This document shows positions 53,267 through 61,526 of a stretch of DNA of 64,000 nucleotides, one piece after another; position 1 is the stretch's first letter; every line of letters begins with the position of its first letter. Under the pieces are notes generated by a model. That model searched no databases. It was not told the origin of the DNA and worked only from the letters and a program-made list of their open reading frames with translations. The stretch lies in assembly GCA_016786485.1 (NCBI GenBank), contig JAEUWD010000054.1, positions 1 to 64,000 of the forward strand, read 5' to 3'. The translations under genes and the position numbers were made by a program. The DNA comes from Bacteriovoracaceae bacterium (GTDB lineage: Bacteria > Bdellovibrionota > Bacteriovoracia > Bacteriovoracales > Bacteriovoracaceae).

Positions 53267-54289
53267 TTAAGCAACCGGCGTTCTAAACGTGCGCTTCGTC
53301 TGTTTACCAGTCGTCGCTGCTGTTGTTACCGCTTCCGTTTTGGCCGCGAGTTCTTTCGCTGCTAATTCCGCCCGATAAATTTTTTGCTGCTCAAGGGTGC
53401 TGTAGTATTCAGTTTTACGATACTTATGGTGCTTCGGATCATCCGCGTCCATAACATCATAGGTTTTCTTACGACGTTCAATATTTTTAATACGAGCACT
53501 TGGCTTGAGTGAAACGTAGCTTTTTACCGCGACGTCTTTAATACGTGTCCCGTCTTCATTCATACTTAAGCTCTTTAAAAGCTCTCTTTTAGTAATGAGC
53601 TGACTTTCACCTGGGTTAATGCCGTTGATTGAAAGCCCTTCAATCGCTACCTGACGAAGTTTATCGATGGTTAAACCGAAAGCTTCACAAAGACGACGAA
53701 TGTCACGGTTCTTGGCTTCAGTTAGGCGAAATTCAATCCAGGTCTTCTTGGGAAGGTATTCAAGTACACGAACTGACTTAGGCTTAGCAAACCCATCTTC
53801 CATTTGTATGCCTGCTCTTAGCTTATTTAAAATGACTTCGTTAACGATCCCAAAAACTTTAACTTCATAGGTTTTAATAACTTCATTACGTGGGTGCATG
53901 ATCAAATTGGCCATATCCCCATCGTTGGTCATCAGGAGGAGACCTTCAGAAAGATAGTCTAATCTTCCGACTGGAAACACTCGCTGCTTAATAAAGGGGA
54001 TTAAATCCATAATAGTCTTACGACCTTCTGGATCACTGAGAGTTGTCATATAGGCGCGGGGCTTATTAAGTAGAAGATAAACTTTCTCGATCGAATCTTT
54101 ATCAATTGTTTCGTTATCCACTTCGATAATATCGAAAGTTGGATCAACTTTGGTACCAAGAACATCAACGATTTCACCGTTAACCTTCACTCGACCAGCT
54201 AAAATCAATTGTTCACATTTTCTGCGGGAATCAACACCACAATCTGCCATTACTTTTTGGAGACGTAGTTGGGGACGGGCTTTTGGCAT
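53267..54289 (-). CDS. rluB: 23S rRNA pseudouridine synthase, RluB/RsuA family
   Basis: 340 aa. N-terminal S4 domain (about 8-65, LQKVMADCGVDSRRKCEQLILAG), then the RsuA-type catalytic domain with Asp111 in GRLDYLSEG and LLLMTNDG. It converts a uridine of large-subunit rRNA to pseudouridine. The last 100 residues are basic and Ala/Thr-rich, probably rRNA-binding or disordered. Gene order rluB-scpB-scpA is common. Confidence 0.92.
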   Translation of the reverse strand: MPKARPQLRLQKVMADCGVDSRRKCEQLILAGRVKVNGEIVDVLGTKVDPTFDIIEVDNETIDKDSIEKVYLLLNKPRAYMTTLSDPEGRKTIMDLIPFIKQRVFPVGRLDYLSEGLLLMTNDGDMANLIMHPRNEVIKTYEVKVFGIVNEVILNKLRAGIQMEDGFAKPKSVRVLEYLPKKTWIEFRLTEAKNRDIRRLCEAFGLTIDKLRQVAIEGLSINGINPGESQLITKRELLKSLSMNEDGTRIKDVAVKSYVSLKPSARIKNIERRKKTYDVMDADDPKHHKYRKTEYYSTLEQQKIYRAELAAKELAAKTEAVTTAATTGKQTKRTFRTPVA

Positions 54290-54355
54290 AAAAATAACCT
54301 CACTTAATCTGCCTCACGGCTGTTTAATAGAAGTAACTAGATAACATGACTTGCG

Positions 54356-55630
54356 CTATTGCGCATCGTCATTTTCTATCTCTTCACTATTTTGGGCGTT
54401 TTCTTGTAAAAAATTCAAATCAATTCCAAAGTCTGAAGCGTTTTCTACGACCTTTTTAGTGACTTCGTCCAGATTGTCTTCTTTTTGACCCATGAGACGG
54501 TCAAAAGCCGCATCTAAGGCGTCGCCTAGCTCTTGAGCCTCATCAATAACTTCTTCTTCAGGAGCGGCTTCGATGACTTCTTCTTCGATAATTGTTTCAT
54601 CGATTTCGATATCTAAATCCGATTCAGTCGCTGGAGCATTAAAGATTTTATCTTGGAGTAGCAATTCATCTAACGAAACAATTTTGACATCCACGATGCT
54701 GGTTGGAAGTTGCGATTGAGCGGCTTCACCATTTTGCTTAATTGATTCTTCTTTCAGGATGTACTCTTCAAGAATATCAAAGGCTGAACGAACGCCTTCG
54801 GCTTCGCCACCTAGTTTACGTCTTTCTTCTGCTTCTAGACTGCGAGTAAATTCTGTTTCCACGTGAATTTTCTTGATCGCTTCTGATAGAGAATCAAGTT
54901 CGCCGATTTCATCAAAATTATATTTCGATTTTTCGCCTGTGTGAGAAACAATCGTCTTAATATCAGCGATATCGCCGACTGTATTTAATTTGGCTAATTC
55001 TTGTAATTCATATTCTGGTGGAAGTTGCTCAAGGTTCGCTAGATTGAAAACATCTAAGAACTCTTCGGTTGTCGCGTAAAGTGTTGGCTTGCCTAGGTCT
55101 TCTGAACGGCCAGCGATGCGAACGAGACGCTTATCCATTAGTGTGCGCACAAGATGCGAACTATCAACGCCACGGATTTTATCAATATCAGTTTTTGAAA
55201 TGGGTTGCTTATAAGCAATCATCGCGAGTACTTCTAAGGCAGCTGGACTTAAAACGAGAGCGTTGATTTTGAATAATTCATGCACGAATTTTGAATAGGT
55301 TGGTTTAGTACGAAATTGGTAGCCTTGAGCGACTTCCATCAAGCGGATACCGTGATGTTTTTGCTCATATTCTTTTTGTAGCTTATCTAGTGATTCATAA
55401 ATAACACGTAAAGGAAGTTCGATATCAATTTGTTCACGGATTTTTTGTAAACTGATGGGTTTATCGCTCATGAAAATCATGGTTTCAATCGCACCACATA
55501 GTGAATCGTAGTTTAAACCAGTACGAGCTTGCCATAATTTGTCTTCTTGTTTTTTCTCATCAAGAAAATCCACTTCCATGGTTAACTCTGGACTGTTCTG
55601 GTCCCAAGAATAGTTAATTGTTTCTTCCAT
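54356..55630 (-). CDS. scpB: Chromosome segregation and condensation protein ScpB with long acidic tail
   Basis: 424 aa from the ATG at 55630 (GGAGAG 6 nt upstream); codons further upstream overlap scpA and were not used. Residues about 40-215 are the paired winged-helix ScpB core (LSPAALEVLAMIAYKQPISKTDIDKIRGVDSS, GRSEDLGKPTLYATTEEFL). ScpB with ScpA bridges the SMC heads. The remaining about 200 residues are very acidic (EIDETIIEEEVIEAAPEEEVIDEA), far beyond the usual length of about 190 aa. Confidence 0.92.
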   Translation of the reverse strand: MEETINYSWDQNSPELTMEVDFLDEKKQEDKLWQARTGLNYDSLCGAIETMIFMSDKPISLQKIREQIDIELPLRVIYESLDKLQKEYEQKHHGIRLMEVAQGYQFRTKPTYSKFVHELFKINALVLSPAALEVLAMIAYKQPISKTDIDKIRGVDSSHLVRTLMDKRLVRIAGRSEDLGKPTLYATTEEFLDVFNLANLEQLPPEYELQELAKLNTVGDIADIKTIVSHTGEKSKYNFDEIGELDSLSEAIKKIHVETEFTRSLEAEERRKLGGEAEGVRSAFDILEEYILKEESIKQNGEAAQSQLPTSIVDVKIVSLDELLLQDKIFNAPATESDLDIEIDETIIEEEVIEAAPEEEVIDEAQELGDALDAAFDRLMGQKEDNLDEVTKKVVENASDFGIDLNFLQENAQNSEEIENDDAQ

Positions 55631-55643
55631 ATCGACTCTCCGG

Positions 55644-56468
55644 TTATTGCACAATCGTAGGAGCAGCGCTAGCTTCTGTGCTAGGTGGCTCAGTTTCAAA
55701 TCCAGTCGCAGTATCCACATCAAAGTTGTCTAAACTACTCACAACGTCGACATAAATATTTCCGCGATCTTCATTTTGAAAAATATTAAGTTTCTTTAAA
55801 CGAGCAAGTTCTAAAAGTGAAATGAAAGTCACAACCACATCAATCGAACCGCGACTGGTATCAATCAGTTCGTGTAACGATGTTCGTGAGTTCACTTGCA
55901 GTCTATGTTTGAGTTCAACTAACTTTTCTTTAATCGATAATTTTTCACGCTTAACCACGCCGTACTTACGGTTTTCTCTTTGCATCCACTCAATCATGGT
56001 CATGGTTAATTGTTGAATATCAATCGGAGTGAGAATCGAATCAGCGATAACTTTTTTATCCACGCGTGGCTTTAAGAAAATCTCGTGACCTTTCTTTTCG
56101 ACGTTCCATAATCTCTCGCCTAATCTTTGGTAGTGCTCAAGTTCTTCTAAACGACGAATCAATTCTGCTTTAGAACTGATTTCAAAATCTTCTTCTGTTA
56201 ATAATTTTTCTTCAGAGTTTGGCTCGATAACTGCCGCTTTCGATTTAATATATAAAAGCGTGGTCGCCATATAAAGATATTCACCGGCGATATCGAAATT
56301 TAAGTCCTGCATTTTCTGAAGATAATTTAAGTACTGGCCAGTGATGTGGGTAATGTCCAACTGGCGAATATCAATTTCATCTTTTTGGATAAGATGAAGT
56401 AATAGCGCAAGCGGGCCATCAAACTGGTCAATCTTAACGGATACTTCGGCTTCAAAACTTTCTAACAT
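55644..56468 (-). CDS. scpA: Segregation and condensation protein ScpA (kleisin)
   Basis: 274 aa. Opens FDGPLALLLHLIQKDEIDIRQLDITHIT, the SMC-neck-binding helix of kleisins, and ends with a winged-helix region TFISLLELARLKKLNIFQ. It forms the SMC-ScpAB condensin. The stop lies 13 nt before the scpB start. Confidence 0.95.
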   Translation of the reverse strand: MLESFEAEVSVKIDQFDGPLALLLHLIQKDEIDIRQLDITHITGQYLNYLQKMQDLNFDIAGEYLYMATTLLYIKSKAAVIEPNSEEKLLTEEDFEISSKAELIRRLEELEHYQRLGERLWNVEKKGHEIFLKPRVDKKVIADSILTPIDIQQLTMTMIEWMQRENRKYGVVKREKLSIKEKLVELKHRLQVNSRTSLHELIDTSRGSIDVVVTFISLLELARLKKLNIFQNEDRGNIYVDVVSSLDNFDVDTATGFETEPPSTEASAAPTIVQ

Positions 56469-56510
56469 AAGTCGTAAACTCTACTTAATTTTTGGCAAAT
56501 CGCCCAATTT

Positions 56511-57182
56511 TTATGCAAGGACCGATAAAAAAAACATCAAAATTTCGTTCGCTACCACCTGGACTGGTAAAAATAAGCGTCCTAAAACGTGGATTCCCAT
56601 GGTGCTTAGCGCAAAAATACCCAAAATGATCATCGGAGTAAAACGTCCAATCTCTTCATACTTTCTCATCGCTTGTGGCGGTAAAAAAGCCGCCACCATT
56701 TTTGAACCATCCAGTGGTGGCAAGGGAAGCAGATTGAAAGTCGCTAAAATAAAATTGATAAAAATAGAATAACGAAGAATAAGCAGAAGATTGTTATAAA
56801 ACATCGACTCTTTCGGAATGTAGTGAAAAACAATCGCAAACAAGAAAGCTGAAACCACGCCTAGGATGATGTTTGACAGCGGGCCCGCAAAGCTCACCCA
56901 GAATAAGCCTTTCTTAAAATTTTTAAAATTGCGCGAATCAACTGGCACGGGTTTCGCCCAACCAATTATCGCCCAACCCATGAATGCACCTAGAAGTGGA
57001 AAGAAAACTGTTCCCCACGGATCGTAATGAACAACAGGATTTAGTGATAAACGACCTTGCAGTCTAGCGGTTGAATCACCAAATTTTTCGGCCACCCAAC
57101 CATGGGCCACTTCGTGAACCACAATGGCCATTAAAAAGCCTGGAATTGATTGCGCTAGATTGTAAATAATTTCTCGTAAATC
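56511..57182 (-). CDS. Site-2 protease family membrane metalloprotease (M50)
   Basis: 223 aa from the ATG at 57182, where family members begin. Zinc motif HEVAHGWVAEKFGD in TM1 and the second signature NLLPLPPLDGSKM carrying the metal-binding Asp. About six membrane segments. Group III S2P without PDZ; such proteins cut transmembrane substrates, but the substrate is not known here. The upstream alternative ATG at 57221 has no better ribosome site. Confidence 0.88.
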   Translation of the reverse strand, partial: DLREIIYNLAQSIPGFLMAIVVHEVAHGWVAEKFGDSTARLQGRLSLNPVVHYDPWGTVFFPLLGAFMGWAIIGWAKPVPVDSRNFKNFKKGLFWVSFAGPLSNIILGVVSAFLFAIVFHYIPKESMFYNNLLLILRYSIFINFILATFNLLPLPPLDGSKMVAAFLPPQAMRKYEEIGRFTPMIILGIFALSTMGIHVLGRLFLPVQVVANEILMFFLSVLA

Positions 57183-57250
57183 CATAGGCCACAGATTAGC
57201 AGAGGGCCACCGATGACGCAATCAACAGTTACCCGGAAGATAAGATAATT

Positions 57251-57256
57251 CATAAT
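57251..57256 (+). promoter_or_regulatory. -10 element giving a leaderless NUDIX message
   Basis: CATAAT ends 6 nt before the ATG at 57263; no Shine-Dalgarno and no strong -35 are visible. Confidence 0.35.
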
Positions 57257-57262
57257 CTAATA

Positions 57263-57673
57263 ATGAAAAAACATAAGAAAGTTCAGGTGGTTATCATAAG
57301 TGACGGCGAGGTTTTATTACTTAAAACTAATGAAAAGCGCGGACTCTTTTGGCAGAACGTCACAGGAACGGTGGAAAAAGGCGAAGATTTTCTACCAGCC
57401 GCGCTTCGAGAAGCAGAAGAAGAGACTGGTTTGAAGCTTAAAAATATCGATAAACAAATTTTACTGCCAAAAACTTACTACTTCACTGACCGCTTTGAAC
57501 GAGAAGTTGAAGAAAAATGCTTTTTATTGATTTCCAAAAAACGCTGGGATGTTAAGATCGATCCTAAGGAACATCTGGAATATCATTGGAAGAAAATGAA
57601 AGACGTGACAAGTGAGAATTATAAATTCCCATCGAACTTCGAAGCTTTCGAATTGGCGAAAAAAGCTTTATGA
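57263..57673 (+). CDS. NUDIX hydrolase
   Basis: 136 aa. NUDIX box GTVEKGEDFLPAALREAEEE followed by TGLK fits GX5EX7REUXEEXGU. The fold is complete; length is typical of NudB/MutT-like enzymes that hydrolyse nucleoside diphosphate derivatives. The stop overlaps the next start (ATGA). Confidence 0.9.
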   Translation: MKKHKKVQVVIISDGEVLLLKTNEKRGLFWQNVTGTVEKGEDFLPAALREAEEETGLKLKNIDKQILLPKTYYFTDRFEREVEEKCFLLISKKRWDVKIDPKEHLEYHWKKMKDVTSENYKFPSNFEAFELAKKAL

Positions 57674-58701
57674 AATATCTATTTCTCCTCCTCATGCTTT
57701 GTTCATTGCCGAGTTTTGCTCAAGATCCCGAAATCGATCTGGATGAAATGAGTTTTGAAGACTTAGATAAAATCGATCTGAAAATTCAAGAAGCTGATAC
57801 CGCTCGAAATCTCGACCTGAAAGAAATGTTTAATCGCGAACGCCGCTTTAAAGATTATAAGTATCAATTAGAAATGGAAGACATCGAAGCTAATGGAACT
57901 TTTATGGGTTCTATTCGCAAAGGTGTGCCTATTTATCGCGTACTCGATAATAAAAAAGTCATCATGACCAAAGATACTTACGTGCGCGCTTATAAAATCG
58001 CGGATTCAGATCATTACATTTATATTTTGAATTCCAAAAATATACCGGTGTACAAAGTTTATTACGAAAAAATTATTAATATCGAACGCATCGTTGACTT
58101 AGATGTTCCGCCGACGGAATACACCGAAGTTGAACATAAAATTGAAAAAGCCAAAATTGATGACCACGAAGAATTAAAATGGTCGATGTGGTTACGGGGA
58201 CACTTAAATTACGTCGTTTCAAACTTTACCGCCGATTTATTAAATCAGCCCAAGGCCAACAGCGGTGTTGGAACCAGACTGGATGGTGCACTCTTCTTAG
58301 ATTGGGATTTCCCCGTCAAGATCGGCGCCATGGTCGGATATGAAAATTTCAGTTTTGATTTAAACGCCACTGAGTCGGCAAAACTCAACACGATTAATAT
58401 CGGCCCCGTTTTTAAATTCGATGCCTTCACTTATAAAGAACGTGTTTTTCGCATGAGTGTCGGAATTTTAACCAGCCTTCATTCACAAATTACCACCCCT
58501 AATGATGAAATTAAGTTACGCCAAAACTCACTTAGTATTGAAGTTGGTCATTATATTCCAAACTCTTACGGCGAATTTGTTTTTGGGTTTGGCTTTAAAA
58601 GAAATTGGTTTCGAGTGCAAAGTAATCAAAGCGGTATTACACTGGTTAATAATAATCGAGTCGATGATTCACTCGGTACGTTTATTGGACAAACATTTTG
58701 A
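57670..58701 (+). CDS. Secreted protein with C-terminal outer-membrane barrel-like region
   Basis: 343 aa. Signal peptide (LPSFAQ), acidic region (EIDLDEMSFEDLDKIDLK), a small beta region (about 70-150), and from about 165 an alternating strand pattern ending in Phe (TFIGQTF), as for an outer-membrane barrel. Overlaps both neighbours by 4 nt (ATGA and TTGA), so these three genes are translated together. Function unknown. Confidence 0.65.
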   Translation: MKYLFLLLMLCSLPSFAQDPEIDLDEMSFEDLDKIDLKIQEADTARNLDLKEMFNRERRFKDYKYQLEMEDIEANGTFMGSIRKGVPIYRVLDNKKVIMTKDTYVRAYKIADSDHYIYILNSKNIPVYKVYYEKIINIERIVDLDVPPTEYTEVEHKIEKAKIDDHEELKWSMWLRGHLNYVVSNFTADLLNQPKANSGVGTRLDGALFLDWDFPVKIGAMVGYENFSFDLNATESAKLNTINIGPVFKFDAFTYKERVFRMSVGILTSLHSQITTPNDEIKLRQNSLSIEVGHYIPNSYGEFVFGFGFKRNWFRVQSNQSGITLVNNNRVDDSLGTFIGQTF

Positions 58702-59792
58702 AAATATTTTTCTGCCTGATTATTCTTAGTTTCAATGCCATCGCTCTTGAAGGTGCCATTACCGTTTTAGAAGCCCCCCTCTTTCATGAGCCGAGTGTGA
58801 ACGCGCATGTCATTCAACATCTACGCAAAGGTGATGTGATTTATCTCCATCCTTCCATTGCTAGTCAGACTGAATACGAACACCTCGCTCCGTCGGCCGA
58901 TGAAGAGATTCAATATTTTGATGCCAGCACTGACGCCTACGCAAAAAAATACAAAGACCCTTTTATTGAAAATGAATTGTATGAGTTCGCCCCAGAAAGT
59001 GAATTCTATAAAACGACAGATAAGAAAGGTCGCGACGCTTACGTCTTAAAAAAACATGTCTACGTTTATTATAATGATGAACGGGAATATGGAGAAAAGA
59101 CGATTAGCCCCGACCCGACTGATTATCGCATTGAAGAACCGATTCCTGATAATTACCCATTCAAAATTGAGAAGAAAAATTATCGCAGTTTTTTAACTTT
59201 TGGCTTCGGGAATCAAACCAAAAACAGTTATCCCTACAATGAAAATGTGACTAATGAAGGCACGAAGGTCAAAAAAGAAATTAACTTCTTATGGTCAAAA
59301 CGTGCGAGCTTCGATGTGGATAATCGAACTTATTGGGGAACTTTCGCCACGCTTACCATGTTTGAAAATCAATATACACTTCAAACCCGTTTCGCGCGTG
59401 AGCAGTGGCTTAAATTAGGAATTGGCCCAGGCATGACATACGATCTCTGGCGCTATAAGAATCGTGCGATAACGACGCTCGCCGCTTTTCAGATGAATAT
59501 TTTAAATCTTAATTCCATCTCACAGACTGATGGTTTAGGTGATAGCGAGAAGCGATTGTATCGAAAAATTTCTTTTACACCCAAAGTCGCCACCTATTAT
59601 CGAATGGATAAGGCCATTGGCGTACTTGATTTTATTGGTGGGTTATCGGTTCAACTCGAATCTCCTTATGAAATGACTTCAACTCGCCAAGCAGAGAACC
59701 CAACTTGGTGGCAATCAGGTGCGACCGATAATTATTCCGTCGGTGCAAGCATTGATTTTTCTTTGTTTTTTGGTATTCAGGCCAGCATCTAA
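58698..59792 (+). CDS. Secreted protein, SH3-like domain plus beta-barrel-like region
   Basis: 364 aa from a TTG start overlapping the previous stop (TTGA). Signal peptide (NAIALEG). Residues 20-55 look like a bacterial SH3 (VLEAPLFHEPSVNAHVIQHLRKGDVIYL). From about 150 strands alternate (SFLTFGFGNQTKNSY, KLGIGPGMTYDLWRY). Similar layout to the preceding gene, suggesting a paired outer-membrane complex. Confidence 0.65.
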   Translation: MKIFFCLIILSFNAIALEGAITVLEAPLFHEPSVNAHVIQHLRKGDVIYLHPSIASQTEYEHLAPSADEEIQYFDASTDAYAKKYKDPFIENELYEFAPESEFYKTTDKKGRDAYVLKKHVYVYYNDEREYGEKTISPDPTDYRIEEPIPDNYPFKIEKKNYRSFLTFGFGNQTKNSYPYNENVTNEGTKVKKEINFLWSKRASFDVDNRTYWGTFATLTMFENQYTLQTRFAREQWLKLGIGPGMTYDLWRYKNRAITTLAAFQMNILNLNSISQTDGLGDSEKRLYRKISFTPKVATYYRMDKAIGVLDFIGGLSVQLESPYEMTSTRQAENPTWWQSGATDNYSVGASIDFSLFFGIQASI

Positions 59793-59810
59793 GCATGACT
59801 TTGGCAAAAT

Positions 59811-59837
59811 TTGCCTCCCCTAAAATTTCTCTAAAAT
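59811..59837 (+). promoter_or_regulatory. Promoter for small-protein gene at 59910
   Basis: TTGGCA (59811-59816) and TAAAAT (59832-59837), 15-nt spacing, with a GGCAAA-A-TTTGCC dyad over the -35. Start predicted near 59844. Confidence 0.4.
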
Positions 59838-59844
59838 AAAGATG

Positions 59845-59906
59845 CCCTCCGTCGATATGTCCTATAAGCAAATGGATTTGCTTATCGAAACAAAAACTAC
59901 GGAGGG
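59845..59906 (+). promoter_or_regulatory. Shine-Dalgarno-sequestering 5' leader structure
   Basis: CCCTCCGT (59845-59852) is exactly complementary to ACGGAGGG (59899-59906), which contains the ribosome site of the next gene. Between them ATAAGCAAAT (59864-59873) and ATTTGCTTAT (59876-59885) form a perfect 10-bp hairpin. The outer stem would close off translation. Confidence 0.65.
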
Positions 59907-59909
59907 TTT

Positions 59910-60137
59910 ATGTCTAAAACAACTACTACAAAATCATCAGAAACAACTAAAGAAGTTCTTTTCCAAAAACTTGGGAATACTTGGTTTATCTTCGCTGAAG
60001 TAAACAATGAAATGATTTATTCAGTTATGCCAGAAGGTATGGATCCACGTGATACAAAACTAGAACTTTACGAAGTTATCGAAGAACATATGGCAAAAGT
60101 AGCGGAAACTCATAAAAGAGCGGCTGAAGCTGTTTAA
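59910..60137 (+). CDS. Small protein of unknown function with regulated leader
   Basis: 75 aa. Thr/Ser-rich N-terminus (TTTTKSSETT), a beta stretch (NTWFIFAEVNNEMIYSVMPEG) and a C-terminal helix (LYEVIEEHMAKVAETHKRAAEAV). No signal peptide. The excellent GGAGGG ribosome site is masked in the predicted leader structure. Family not recognised. Confidence 0.7.
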   Translation: MSKTTTTKSSETTKEVLFQKLGNTWFIFAEVNNEMIYSVMPEGMDPRDTKLELYEVIEEHMAKVAETHKRAAEAV

Positions 60138-60144
60138 TTAACTC

Positions 60145-60324
60145 ATGCCAGCACACAAGTATAAAAAGCTCTATCAGGACAAGACGCCTGATACTTCAAC
60201 GCAAGAAGATAAAAAAGCTATAGAACATTATAAAGAGAAACTCTCCAAACTTCTCCAAGATAAGAAAAATGCCAAAAAAATGGCTGAACTCATAAAGTTA
60301 ATGCTGTCTGGTAAACACAAATAA
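60145..60324 (+). CDS. 59-aa small basic helical protein
   Basis: Starts 7 nt after the previous stop. Composition is Lys-rich and strongly helical (HYKEKLSKLLQDKKNAKKMAEL), ending LMLSGKHK. No ribosome site is clear, but the frame is uninterrupted with coding-like composition, and its end overlaps a hairpin. Probably co-transcribed with the 75-aa gene. Confidence 0.5.
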   Translation: MPAHKYKKLYQDKTPDTSTQEDKKAIEHYKEKLSKLLQDKKNAKKMAELIKLMLSGKHK

Positions 60325-60335
60325 GACAGCATTAA
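60298..60335 (+). terminator. 12-bp hairpin overlapping the end of the 59-aa gene
   Basis: TTAATGCTGTCT (60298-60309) and AGACAGCATTAA (60324-60335) pair perfectly around a 14-nt loop. Only a broken T-run follows, so termination may be partial. Confidence 0.5.
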
Positions 60336-60397
60336 CTTCATTTATTTGCAAAAACCCGCAATAGTGATAAATTCTCTCAAACACATCAGGAGAATTT

Positions 60398-61510
60398 ATG
60401 CGCGTTCCATTTTACAACTTTGCAAAACTTCATCATGCAGAATTTCAAAAAGAAATTTTAGAAAGATTTAAAGAGATTGTTGCTACGAATACTTTCGTTG
60501 AAGGTAAATATAATACTCAATTTGAAGCTGAATTTGCTGAGCTACAAGGTGCTAAGCACTGTTTGCTTTTAGCTAACGGGACAGACGCTATCGAAATCGC
60601 TCTTCAGGCCCATGACATTGGTCACGGTGATAAGGTTGGGGTAGCAGCGATTAGTTTCTTTGCTTCGGCCGAAGCAGTTATCAATCGTGGCGCAGAAGTT
60701 GTTTTCATCGACGTTGATCCAAAAACAGGTTTAATCGATCCAGCTTCGCTTAAGAAAATGCTTGAAGTGCATAAGTTAAAGGCCATCATTCCAGTCCATA
60801 TTTACGGTCTGCCAGCACCCATTGAAGAGCTTGAAAAAATCTGTAAGCCACTTGATATCAAGATCATCGAAGACGGTGCTCAATCGCAAGGTGGGTACTA
60901 TACAAATAAAAAACCAATTGGTAGCTCGAATAATATCGTGACTTACTCATTCTACCCTACCAAAAACCTAGGGGCTTTTGGTGATGCTGGTGCAGTCACT
61001 GCTCCGACTCAAGAGCTAAAAGATACGATGATGTCGATTCGTAACCACGGTCGTAGTCCAAAAGGCCACGCGCTTATTGGTCGTAACTCTCGTTGTGATC
61101 ATATGCAAGCAGCGGTTCTTCAATTGAAACTGAGAGAACTGAATCAACAAAACGAAGCTCGTAAAGAAATCGCTAAGAAATATCTCGAAAGCCTCGCTCA
61201 CCTTCCAGTTCGTTTACTCGACAAGAAGTGGGCCGATCTTTCTTCATGGCACCTTTTCCCAATTGGGGTTGAAAGTGAAGCGGTTAAGCTGAAACTACGC
61301 AATCATCTAACGGAAAAAGGTATCGGCAGTGCGCTTTTCTATGAAAAGTCGCTTCCTCAAGAAAAACCGATTCAACATTGCGAAGGCGAGCGTAAAAATG
61401 CTGACCATTTTGCTCTAACAACCTTCACTATTCCGATGAATCCGTTCTTAACTGATGAAGATATTGCCCTTGTTTCAAAAGAAATAGAAAACTTCTTTAA
61501 AAACAATTAA
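60398..61510 (+). CDS. DegT/DnrJ/EryC1 PLP aminotransferase
   Basis: 370 aa. Lys189 in TYSFYPTKNLGAFGDAGA carries PLP. EDGAQSQG, NGTDAIEIAL and GRNSRCDHMQAAVL match sugar-nucleotide aminotransferases that make amino sugars for surface polysaccharides or glycosylated flagellin. Good ribosome site (AGGAG). The flagellin gene lies 1.4 kb downstream, so a flagellin glycan role is possible but not shown. Confidence 0.9.
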   Translation: MRVPFYNFAKLHHAEFQKEILERFKEIVATNTFVEGKYNTQFEAEFAELQGAKHCLLLANGTDAIEIALQAHDIGHGDKVGVAAISFFASAEAVINRGAEVVFIDVDPKTGLIDPASLKKMLEVHKLKAIIPVHIYGLPAPIEELEKICKPLDIKIIEDGAQSQGGYYTNKKPIGSSNNIVTYSFYPTKNLGAFGDAGAVTAPTQELKDTMMSIRNHGRSPKGHALIGRNSRCDHMQAAVLQLKLRELNQQNEARKEIAKKYLESLAHLPVRLLDKKWADLSSWHLFPIGVESEAVKLKLRNHLTEKGIGSALFYEKSLPQEKPIQHCEGERKNADHFALTTFTIPMNPFLTDEDIALVSKEIENFFKNN

Positions 61511-61514
61511 TTCC

Positions 61515-61520
61515 GATAAT
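61515..61520 (+). promoter_or_regulatory. -10 element giving a leaderless protease message
   Basis: GATAAT ends 6 nt before the GTG at 61527; no ribosome site in between and only a weak -35 (CTTCTT) 17 nt upstream. Confidence 0.35.
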
Positions 61521-61526
61521 ATCCAT

